Of a stretch of DNA of 64,000 bases, positions 57,121 through 64,000 are shown one piece after another. Below the pieces are notes generated by a model. It did no database searches. It worked only from the letters and a program-made list of their open reading frames with translations, and was not told the origin of the DNA. Made by a program: the position numbers and the translations under genes. Location: contig NZ_CP088018.1 in the NCBI RefSeq assembly GCF_021049265.1, positions 1,364,001 to 1,428,000 of the forward strand. The letters run 5' to 3'. The DNA comes from Ruania suaedae. Lineage in GTDB: Bacteria > Actinomycetota > Actinomycetes > Actinomycetales > Beutenbergiaceae. The first letter of the stretch is position 1. Each line of letters opens with the position of its first letter.

Positions 57121-58547
57121 TCGCGCTCACCCTGGCCGAGATCGCGGCCCTCACCTCCGGCCGGCTCCACGACCGGAGCCCGGCCCCAGTGCCCGGCTCC
57201 GGACCTGCCGAGCTGGTGCAGGTCACCGCCGAGGCCGTCATCGACTCCCGCCGGGCCATGCCCGGGAGCCTGTTCGTCGCGGTCGCCGGCGAGCGGGTCG
57301 ACGGCCACGAGTTCATCGACGCGGCCGCCGCGCAGGGTGCGGTGGCGGCGCTGGTCTCACGGCCCGTCCCCGACAGTCCTGTGCCCACGGTCCTCGTCCC
57401 CGACGTCCAGCTCGCCCTGGGCGCCCTGGCGCGCGAGGTGCTGGCCCGGCTGCGTGAGAGCGGCGCGATCAGCGTCGTCGCGATCACCGGATCCGTCGGC
57501 AAGACCAGCACCAAGGACCTGTTGGCCCAGCTGCTCACGCCGCTCGGGGACCTGATTGCCCCACCCGGATCCTTCAACAACGAGCTCGGCCTGCCGCTGA
57601 CCGTGCTGCGCGCCACCGAGAGCACGCGTGTGCTCGTGCTCGAGATGGGGGCGGACCGCCTCGGCAACCTGACCTATCTGACCTCCATCGCCCCACCGGA
57701 CATCGCCGTCGTGCTCGCGGTCGGCACCGCGCACCTGGGTGGCTTCGGGAGCGTCGAGGCGATCGCGGTGGCCAAGGCCGAGCTGGTGCAGGGTCTGCGA
57801 CCGGACGGTGTCGCGGTGCTCAACGCCGACGACCCGCGGGTGGTGGCGATGGCCGAGCTCTCCGCCGGCGCCCACGTGCAGAGCTTCGCGCAGGTCGCCG
57901 ACGCGCACGTCCGCGCCGGCGATGTCGTGCTCGATGCCGAGGGGCGCGCGACCTTCACCCTGCGTTCCGGCGCGGGCGAGGCGCGGACCCGGCTGGCGCT
58001 GGTCGGACGCCATCAGGTGAGCAACGCCCTCGCCGCTGCCACGGTCGCGCTGGCCCTCGGGCTCACGGTCCAGCAGGTCGCAGACGGGCTGAGCGTCGCC
58101 GCCGCGCTCAGCCCGCACCGGATGCACGTCCAGCCATGGGGTCGGCGTACGCTCATCGACGATGCCTACAACGCGAACCCGGACTCGATGCGGGCGGCGC
58201 TGGACGCCCTCGCGGCGATCGCCGGAGGCCGTCGCCGGGTGGCGGTCCTGGGCGAGATGCTCGAGCTGGGTGACATCAGTGAGTCCGCTCATGAGGAGAT
58301 CGGCCGGTACGCCGCCCGCAGTGGAGCGGCGCTCGTCGTCGCCGTCGGCAGTGGCGCCGAGGCGCTGGCGCGCGGTGCCCGGGCGTCGGGCGTGCCCGAC
58401 GTACGAGCGGTCGCTGACGTGAGCGTCGCCGAGCAGGTCCTGGCGCAGCACCTGGGCGAGGAGGACGTCGTGCTCGTGAAGTCCTCGAACTCGGCAGGCC
58501 TGGCCGCTCTCGCCGACCGGTTGCTGGGCGCGGGGGGCGGCGCGTGA
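57117..58547 (+). CDS. murF: UDP-MurNAc-tripeptide--D-Ala-D-Ala ligase
   Basis: MurF adds D-Ala-D-Ala to complete the pentapeptide precursor. The 476-residue product has the P-loop GSVGKTS at residues 125-131, [24 protein letters not shown] and the third-domain [11 protein letters not shown], all typical. It overlaps murE and mraY by 4 bp on either side. Confidence 0.97.
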   Translation: MIALTLAEIAALTSGRLHDRSPAPVPGSGPAELVQVTAEAVIDSRRAMPGSLFVAVAGERVDGHEFIDAAAAQGAVAALVSRPVPDSPVPTVLVPDVQLALGALAREVLARLRESGAISVVAITGSVGKTSTKDLLAQLLTPLGDLIAPPGSFNNELGLPLTVLRATESTRVLVLEMGADRLGNLTYLTSIAPPDIAVVLAVGTAHLGGFGSVEAIAVAKAELVQGLRPDGVAVLNADDPRVVAMAELSAGAHVQSFAQVADAHVRAGDVVLDAEGRATFTLRSGAGEARTRLALVGRHQVSNALAAATVALALGLTVQQVADGLSVAAALSPHRMHVQPWGRRTLIDDAYNANPDSMRAALDALAAIAGGRRRVAVLGEMLELGDISESAHEEIGRYAARSGAALVVAVGSGAEALARGARASGVPDVRAVADVSVAEQVLAQHLGEEDVVLVKSSNSAGLAALADRLLGAGGGA

Positions 58548-59626
58548 TCTCCATCCTCGTGGCCGGCGCGGTGGCGCTGGTGGTCTCGTTGCTCGGGACG
58601 CCGCTGTTCATCCGCTTCCTCGTGCACCGCAACTACGGCCAGTTCATCCGGCAGGACGGCCCGACGGCGCACTTCACCAAGCGTGGTACGCCCACCATGG
58701 GCGGGGTCGTCATCATCGTGGCCACGCTCGTGGCGTACACCTTCGCCAACGCGGTCACCGGCAACGTGCCGAGTGCCTCCGGGCTGCTGCTGCTCTTCCT
58801 GATGGTGGGCCTGGGCGTGGTGGGGTTCCTCGACGACTTCATCAAGATCAGCCGGCAGCGCTCGCTCGGGTTGAGTCCCACCTGGAAGATCGTCGGCCAG
58901 GGCCTGATCGGCGTGGCTTTCTCGGTGCTGGTGCTGCAGTTCCCGAACGAACGGTTCCGGACGCCGGCGAGTACCGAGCTCTCGTTCTCGCGGGACCTCG
59001 GCATCGATCTGGCCTTCGCCGGAGCCACCCTCGGGCTGCTCCTGTTCGTGATCTGGGCCAACTTCCTCATCACCGCCTGGTCGAATGCGGTCAACCTGAC
59101 GGACGGCCTCGACGGGCTGGCCACCGGTGCCTCGATGTTCGTCTTCGGCGCCTACACGCTGGTCACCATCTGGCAGACGAACCAGTCCTGCCAGGTGTTC
59201 TCGAGCGTGGGCCCGAGCTGCTACGAGGTCCGGGACCCGCGTGACCTGGCGATCGTGGCGGCGGCGATCGTCGGCGCGTGCTTCGGTTTCCTGTGGTGGA
59301 ACGCCTCGCCGGCGAAGATCTTCATGGGCGACACCGGCGCCCTCGCCCTCGGTGGTGCCCTCGCGGGGATGACGATCCTGACCCGCACCGAGATCCTCGG
59401 GGCGATCATCGGCGGCCTGTTCGTGGTGATCATCCTCTCCGACGTCATCCAGATCGGCTTCTTCAAGGCGACCGGGCGGCGCGTGTTCAAGATGGCCCCC
59501 CTGCACCACCACTTCGAGCTGATGGGCTGGGGCGAGGTGACCATCGTTATCCGGTTCTGGATCATCGCCGCGCTGTGTGCCAGCCTCGGCCTCGGCATCT
59601 TCTACGCCGAGTGGGTCGCCGGATGA
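58544..59626 (+). CDS. mraY: Phospho-N-acetylmuramoyl-pentapeptide transferase
   Basis: MraY links phospho-MurNAc-pentapeptide to undecaprenyl phosphate, making lipid I. It is a 360-residue protein with about ten membrane helices. Catalytic motifs: [19 protein letters not shown] (the Asp pair), [25 protein letters not shown] and the His triad [11 protein letters not shown] start with 4-bp overlap to murF; the stop overlaps the murD ATG. Confidence 0.97.
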   Translation: MISILVAGAVALVVSLLGTPLFIRFLVHRNYGQFIRQDGPTAHFTKRGTPTMGGVVIIVATLVAYTFANAVTGNVPSASGLLLLFLMVGLGVVGFLDDFIKISRQRSLGLSPTWKIVGQGLIGVAFSVLVLQFPNERFRTPASTELSFSRDLGIDLAFAGATLGLLLFVIWANFLITAWSNAVNLTDGLDGLATGASMFVFGAYTLVTIWQTNQSCQVFSSVGPSCYEVRDPRDLAIVAAAIVGACFGFLWWNASPAKIFMGDTGALALGGALAGMTILTRTEILGAIIGGLFVVIILSDVIQIGFFKATGRRVFKMAPLHHHFELMGWGEVTIVIRFWIIAALCASLGLGIFYAEWVAG

Positions 59627-61083
59627 TCGACGCGCTGCGCGGCCGGGACGTGCTCGTGGCCGGCCTGGGGGTCTCCGGCCGAGCGGCCGTGGAGGCGTTG
59701 GTCGAGGTCGGAGCCCGCGTCACCGCCGTCGACGCCGACCCGGCCCGTGCCGACGGCGTGCCGCCCGGCGTGCGGGTCCTCACCGGGTCACCGGCGATGG
59801 TGACCGAGGGCATGGCCGCGCACCCTCCCGAGCTCGTCGTCGCCTCGCCCGGGTGGCGCCCGTCCTCGCCGGTGCTGCGCGCCGCGTCCGAGCACCGGGT
59901 CCCGGTGTGGAGCGAGGTCGAGCTCGCTTGGCAGATGTGCGCCCCGGACGTGCGGTGGCTGACGATCACCGGGACGAACGGCAAGACCACCACCGTCGGC
60001 ATGCTGGAGCAGATGCTCCTCGCCCGCGGCTGGCGCGCCCAGGCGGTGGGCAACGTCGGCACCCCGATCACGACGACGGTGCTGGCAGCCCGGGCCGGTG
60101 GGGACCCGATCGATGCCCTCGCGGTAGAGCTGTCCAGCTTCCAGCTGCACTACACCCACTCGCTCTCCCCGGTGGCGTCGGTCTGCCTGAACATCGACGC
60201 CGACCACCTCGACTGGCACGGATCCATGGATGCCTACGCCGGGGCGAAGGCACGCGTGTACTCCCGCACCCGGAGGGCGTGCGTGTACAACGCGGCCGAT
60301 CCGCGCACCCGGCAGATGGTCGAGGAGGCGGACGTGATCGAGGGAGCACGCGCCGTCGGGTTCACCCTCGGCATGCCCGCGATCGGCCAGGTGGGCATGG
60401 TCGAGGACCTGCTCGCCGACCGTGCCTTCGCTCCCGACCGGCAGACCCACGCGGCCGAGCTCGCCACGCTCGAGGACCTGAGACATCTCGGCGGTGCAGC
60501 GAGCCCCGGCAGCACCCTCGAGGTGGCGCCGCACATCGTGGCCAACGCGCTCGCCGCCGCCGCTCTCGCCCGTGCGGCCGGAGTCGAGCCGGAGGCGATC
60601 GGCGCCGGTCTGCGGGCCTACCGGCCCGGGGCGCACCGGATGAGCGAGGTCGCCGAGGTCGGCGGGGTGCGCTACGTGGACGACTCCAAGGCCACCAACG
60701 CCCACGCCGCCGCGGCTGCGCTGGCGGCGATGGAGCCGGGCCGGACCATCTGGATCGCGGGGGGCCTGGCCAAGGGGGCCGAGCTGGGGGGCCTGGTGGC
60801 CGCCCACGCCGACAGGCTGCGTGCCGTCGTGGTGATCGGCCGCGATCCCGAGCCGGTCGCGGGTGCGCTACGACGACACGCGCCCGACATCCCACGCCTG
60901 GTGGTCCCCGCTGGTGAGACTGACGTCATGGAAACGGCGGTCGAGGCGGCGCGGGGCCTGGCGCACCCGGGCGATGTGGTGCTGCTCGCCCCGGCGTGCG
61001 CATCGATGGATCAGTTCGACTCCTACGCCGCGCGCGGTGACGCCTTCGCGGCAGCGGTCCGCTCCCTGGAGGAGCGCTCGTGA
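59623..61083 (+). CDS. murD: UDP-MurNAc-L-alanine--D-glutamate ligase
   Basis: MurD adds D-Glu to UDP-MurNAc-L-Ala. The 486-residue product shows an N-terminal Rossmann part ([17 protein letters not shown]), the P-loop GTNGKT at 117-122, [22 protein letters not shown] and [13 protein letters not shown] 59623 overlaps the mraY stop (ATGA) and the gene's stop overlaps ftsW by 4 bp. Confidence 0.96.
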   Translation: MIDALRGRDVLVAGLGVSGRAAVEALVEVGARVTAVDADPARADGVPPGVRVLTGSPAMVTEGMAAHPPELVVASPGWRPSSPVLRAASEHRVPVWSEVELAWQMCAPDVRWLTITGTNGKTTTVGMLEQMLLARGWRAQAVGNVGTPITTTVLAARAGGDPIDALAVELSSFQLHYTHSLSPVASVCLNIDADHLDWHGSMDAYAGAKARVYSRTRRACVYNAADPRTRQMVEEADVIEGARAVGFTLGMPAIGQVGMVEDLLADRAFAPDRQTHAAELATLEDLRHLGGAASPGSTLEVAPHIVANALAAAALARAAGVEPEAIGAGLRAYRPGAHRMSEVAEVGGVRYVDDSKATNAHAAAAALAAMEPGRTIWIAGGLAKGAELGGLVAAHADRLRAVVVIGRDPEPVAGALRRHAPDIPRLVVPAGETDVMETAVEAARGLAHPGDVVLLAPACASMDQFDSYAARGDAFAAAVRSLEERS

Positions 61084-62420
61084 GCACCGCCGCACCCGCC
61101 CGACGGCGGCCCACCAGCTCATCCCGTACGTCGTCGCCCCGTCGGGCCCCGGCACGCAAGCCCGCAGCGCCCAAGCCTGCAGCACGCAAGCCTGCGGCAC
61201 GCACCCGGCGTGCTGCCTGGACCGAGAGCGCCGCGTGGCAGTCACCGGTGACCAGCTACTACCTCATCGGCGGCTCGACGCTGCTGCTGCTCGCGCTCGG
61301 GTTGATCATGGTGCTCTCCGCCTCCTCGATCCCCTCCCTGCGCGACGGCGGCTCGATCACCAGCGGGTTCCGGAACCAGGCGCTGTACGCCGTCCTCGCC
61401 CTGCCCGTGGCCTACGCGATCTCGCGGCTGCCGGTGGGGTGGATCCGCTGGCTCGCCTGGCCGGCGATGCTCGGCACGCTGGCGTTGCAGGTGTTGCTGT
61501 TCACCCCGTTGGCCGTCGCTGAGGGTGGTAACGCCGCCTGGGTGCAGCTCGCCCCGGGCGTGGTCTTCCAGCCCTCGGAGTTCGGCAAGTTCGGTCTGGC
61601 CGTCTGGCTGGGTGCCGTCCTGGCCACGAAGGGCCGGCTGCTGCGGCACTGGTCCCACGTGCTCTTCCCCGCTGTCGTGGTGGCGGGCCTGTTCCTGGGC
61701 ACGGTGCTCTACAGCCACGACGTCGGCACCGGGCTGATCCTCATCATGCTCGCCGGGGGAGCCCTCTGGGTGGCCGGGGTGCCGCTGTCGAAGTTCGTGG
61801 TCGCGGGCTCGGCCGTGATCGCCGGCGTGGCCTTCCTGGTGATCTCCTCGCGCAACCGCACCGCGCGCGTCATGCAGTTCCTCGGCATGGGCGGTGGTTC
61901 GGACCCGCTCGGCGCGGACATGCAGCCCCGGCGTGCCCTCGAGGGTCTCGGTACCGGTGGGATCTCCGGCGTCGGCCTCGGCGCCTCGCGGGAGAAGTGG
62001 CTCTGGCTGCCCGCCGCCGAGGATGACTACATCTTCGCGATCATCGGCGAGGAGCTGGGACTGCTCGGCTGCCTGCTCGTCCTCGGTCTCTTCGCGGCCC
62101 TGGCGGTCGGTTTCTCCCGGGTCATCCGCCGCCACCCGGACCCGTTCGTGAAGATCGCCACCGCGGCCATCGGCTGTTGGGTGCTGGGGCAGGCGCTGGT
62201 CAACATCGCCGTGGTCATCGGCCTGCTGCCCGTGATCGGCGTCCCGCTGCCGTTGCTGTCCAAGGGCGGGTCGGCGCTGGTGACCACCATGGCAGCGCTG
62301 GCCGTGGTGCTCGCGTTCGCGCGCTCCGAGCCCGGGGCACGGGAGGCGATGGCAGCCCGGCGCGGGTCGATGCGCCGTTCCCTCGCGGTGATCGCCTCCG
62401 GAGGCCGCGGGCGTGGCTGA
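61080..62420 (+). CDS. ftsW: Septal peptidoglycan glycosyltransferase FtsW
   Basis: A 446-residue SEDS glycosyltransferase with about ten helices that polymerises lipid II at the septum with FtsI. Family motifs: GLIMVLSASS, FQPSEFGKFGL, LYSHDVGTGLIL with the catalytic Asp, and IIGEELGLLG. The cytosolic N terminus (about residues 1-50) is an Arg/Pro/Ala tail with KPAA repeats (three copies, 15-bp DNA units). GTG start with GTGA overlap to murD. A RodA identity is unlikely given the place in dcw. Confidence 0.95.
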   Translation: MSTAAPARRRPTSSSRTSSPRRAPARKPAAPKPAARKPAARTRRAAWTESAAWQSPVTSYYLIGGSTLLLLALGLIMVLSASSIPSLRDGGSITSGFRNQALYAVLALPVAYAISRLPVGWIRWLAWPAMLGTLALQVLLFTPLAVAEGGNAAWVQLAPGVVFQPSEFGKFGLAVWLGAVLATKGRLLRHWSHVLFPAVVVAGLFLGTVLYSHDVGTGLILIMLAGGALWVAGVPLSKFVVAGSAVIAGVAFLVISSRNRTARVMQFLGMGGGSDPLGADMQPRRALEGLGTGGISGVGLGASREKWLWLPAAEDDYIFAIIGEELGLLGCLLVLGLFAALAVGFSRVIRRHPDPFVKIATAAIGCWVLGQALVNIAVVIGLLPVIGVPLPLLSKGGSALVTTMAALAVVLAFARSEPGAREAMAARRGSMRRSLAVIASGGRGRG

Positions 62421-63537
62421 CCACATCGTGCTCGCCGGCGGGGGATCGGCCGGGCACGTGAACCCCCTGCTGGCCACGGCCGCCGAGCTGCGCGCCCGCG
62501 AGCCCGGGCTCGCGCTGACCGTCCTCGGGACGGCCGAGGGACTGGAGGCCGAGCTCGTGCCCGCCGCGGGCCTGGAACTGACGGTGATCGACCGGGTGCC
62601 GATGCCCCGGCGGCCGAACGCCGACGCGCTCCGGTTCCCGGGGCGGTGGCGACGGGCGATGCGCACGGCCGGTGCCGCCGTCGCCGGTGCCCGGGCGGTG
62701 GTGGGATTCGGCGGCTATGTGGCGAGCCCCGCCTACCTGGCGGCGCGCCGGCTCGGAGTCCCGATCGTGATCCACGAGCAGAACGCGCTGCCGGGCCTGG
62801 CGAACCGGCTCGGAGCCCGCTGGGCCGACGCCGTCGGGGTCACGTTCTCCGGCACGCCGCTCCCGCGGGCGCGCTGGGTGGGACTCCCGCTGCGCCGCAC
62901 GATCTCCGACCTGCTCGCCGAACGGGCGCAGGACGCGCCCGGACGTGCCGCTGCGGCGGCGGCGACCCTGGGGCTGGACCCTGGCCGGCTCACCGTCGTG
63001 GTCACCGGTGGCTCCCTCGGGGCGCGCCGGCTGAACGAGCAGGTGCCGCTCGTGGCCGCCGAACTCGTGGCCGCCGGCGCGCAGGTCCTGCACGCCACCG
63101 GGCGCGGCAAGCTCGAACCGGTGCGCGCCGCCGTCGCCGCGATGGCGCCGGAGGTGGCCGCGCACTACCACGCGGTGGACTACCTCGGCGAGATGCACGA
63201 GGCCCTCGCTGTCGCCGACCTGATGATCGGCCGGGCGGGCGCCGGGACGGTCGGTGAGCTCGCCGCCCTGGGCATCCCGGCCATCTACGTGCCGCTCCCG
63301 GTGGGCAACGGCGAGCAGCGCCGCAATGCCGCCGGCGTGGTGGACGCGGGCGGGGGACTGCTGGTCGAGGACCCGCAGCTGACACGCGCGTGGCTGCTCG
63401 AGCACGCGGTCCCCCTGATCGGGCAAAGGGGCCGGTTGCGGTCGATGGCGCAGGCGGCGGAATCCGCCGGCGTCCGCGACGGGGCAGCCCGCCTGGTCGA
63501 CCTCGTTGATGAGGCCGTCGCGCGGAGGTCGGCGTGA
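62413..63537 (+). CDS. murG: UDP-GlcNAc--lipid I N-acetylglucosaminyltransferase
   Basis: MurG adds GlcNAc to lipid I to form lipid II on the inner membrane face. The 374-residue GT28 enzyme has the two Gly-rich loops LAGGGSAGHVNPLL and VVTGGSLGARRLNE, GFGGYVASPAYLAA, HEQNALPGLAN, and the UDP-site GRAGAGTVGELAALG with PLPVGNGEQRRNA. The usual SR in SRAGA-type motif reads GRAGA. GTG 62413 overlaps ftsW by 8 bp; the stop overlaps murC by 4 bp. Confidence 0.96.
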   Translation: MADHIVLAGGGSAGHVNPLLATAAELRAREPGLALTVLGTAEGLEAELVPAAGLELTVIDRVPMPRRPNADALRFPGRWRRAMRTAGAAVAGARAVVGFGGYVASPAYLAARRLGVPIVIHEQNALPGLANRLGARWADAVGVTFSGTPLPRARWVGLPLRRTISDLLAERAQDAPGRAAAAAATLGLDPGRLTVVVTGGSLGARRLNEQVPLVAAELVAAGAQVLHATGRGKLEPVRAAVAAMAPEVAAHYHAVDYLGEMHEALAVADLMIGRAGAGTVGELAALGIPAIYVPLPVGNGEQRRNAAGVVDAGGGLLVEDPQLTRAWLLEHAVPLIGQRGRLRSMAQAAESAGVRDGAARLVDLVDEAVARRSA

Positions 63538-64000
63538 GGGTGCACCTGGTCGCGATCGGCGGCGCCGGGATGTCGGTGATCGCCGAGCTGCTGCTCGCCG
63601 GTGGGGCGCAGGTCTCCGGGTCCGACCGGCAGGACTCGCCGGTGCTGCGACGGTTGGCCGGGCTGGGTGCCACGGTGCACGTGGGTCACGACGCCGAGCA
63701 CGTCCGTGGCGCCGACCGGGTGGTGGTCTCGTCGGCGATCGGCGCCGACAACGTCGAGGTGCGGGCAGCCCGGGCCGCCGGTGTCGAGGTCGTGCACCGG
63801 TCGGTCGCCCTCGCTCAGGCCGCGGCCGGGAAGGACTTCGTCGCGGTGGCCGGCGCGCACGGCAAGACGACCACGTCCGCAATGCTGGCGGTCGCGCTGG
63901 ACCATGCCGGTCTCGACCCGTCCTTCGCGATCGGTGGCGCGGTGCTGGCACTCGGGTCCGGGGCCCGGGCCGGGCGGGGCTCGGCGTTCGTCGCCGAGGC
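63534..64000 (+). CDS. murC: UDP-N-acetylmuramate--L-alanine ligase, N-terminal part (partial)
   Basis: The first 155 residues are in the window; the gene runs off the end. MurC adds L-Ala to UDP-MurNAc. Seen: HLVAIGGAGMSVIAELLL, SGSDRQDSPVLRRL, and the P-loop GAHGKT at residues 107-112. GTG start overlapping the murG stop. ftsQ and ftsZ would be expected next. Confidence 0.95.
   Translation, partial: MRVHLVAIGGAGMSVIAELLLAGGAQVSGSDRQDSPVLRRLAGLGATVHVGHDAEHVRGADRVVVSSAIGADNVEVRAARAAGVEVVHRSVALAQAAAGKDFVAVAGAHGKTTTSAMLAVALDHAGLDPSFAIGGAVLALGSGARAGRGSAFVAE

Overview
The window is 64 kb of chromosomal DNA from a high-GC Gram-positive actinobacterium. The gene order (pnp, M16 peptidase, dapB, dapA, rnj, ftsK, pgsA, cinA, clgR; then recA-recX, gluABCD, miaB-miaA-dapF, hflX, lexA, LysM gene, nrdR; then HEPN-dinB, DUF3040 and the mraZ/dcw cluster) is the conserved actinobacterial core order. 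Protein features fit the order Micrococcales: MurE lacks the DNPR motif of diaminopimelate-adding enzymes, and SerA is the short one-ACT-domain type. No genus is claimed. No tRNA, rRNA, CRISPR array, prophage or insertion sequence was seen; this is core genome, densely coded, with very high G+C in third codon positions.

Layout. 1-13.2 kb: RNA turnover (pnp end, rnj), lysine/diaminopimelate synthesis (dapB, dapA), a TetR regulator with its 4-TM partner gene, a lipoprotein, the FtsK translocase, a CapA-type phosphatase, pgsA, pncC/cinA and the stress regulator clgR. 13.2-23 kb: DNA repair block (nei-type glycosylase, Lhr helicase, DUF222/HNH protein, DUF3046, recA, recX). 23-26.5 kb: glutamate ABC transporter on the minus strand. 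26.6-35.3 kb: tRNA modification (miaB, miaA), dapF, an rRNA-type methyltransferase, hflX, a DinG-type helicase and lactate dehydrogenase. 35.3-38.8 kb: lexA, a LysM protein of the SOS cell-division-suppressor type, nrdR, an aldo/keto reductase and a small DUF5302 protein. 38.8-45 kb: serA, HelD-type RNA polymerase helicase, PAC2 protein, cold-shock protein and a spermidine-synthase-like methyltransferase. 45-51.5 kb: SOS-controlled HEPN-dinB unit, DUF3040, and a MoxR/DUF58/transglutaminase operon. 51.6-64 kb: division and cell wall cluster mraZ-rsmH-ftsL-ftsI-murE-murF-mraY-murD-ftsW-murG-murC (murC cut by the window end).

How the parts work together. Three promoters carry good LexA boxes (recA, the lexA/LysM divergent region, HEPN-dinB), and recA has in addition a RecA-NDp (PafBC-type) promoter, so a large part of the DNA damage response is readable here. 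The dcw cluster is preceded by three GTGGRG repeats with a 10-bp period, the expected MraZ operator; two further pairs in the opposite orientation lie upstream and, unexpectedly, between mraZ and rsmH. Sixteen genes have a TANNNT hexamer ending 6-8 nt before the start codon, the signature of leaderless transcription, so leaderless mRNAs appear to be common. Strong hairpins close off nrdR, cspA, DUF3040 and DUF5302, and one separates gluB from gluC.

No wholly new defence or biosynthetic system was found. The best leads are the extra MraZ-box clusters, the LexA-controlled HEPN protein paired with DNA polymerase IV, the TetR/4-TM module with a near-perfect 34-bp operator, and the altered MurE specificity motif.
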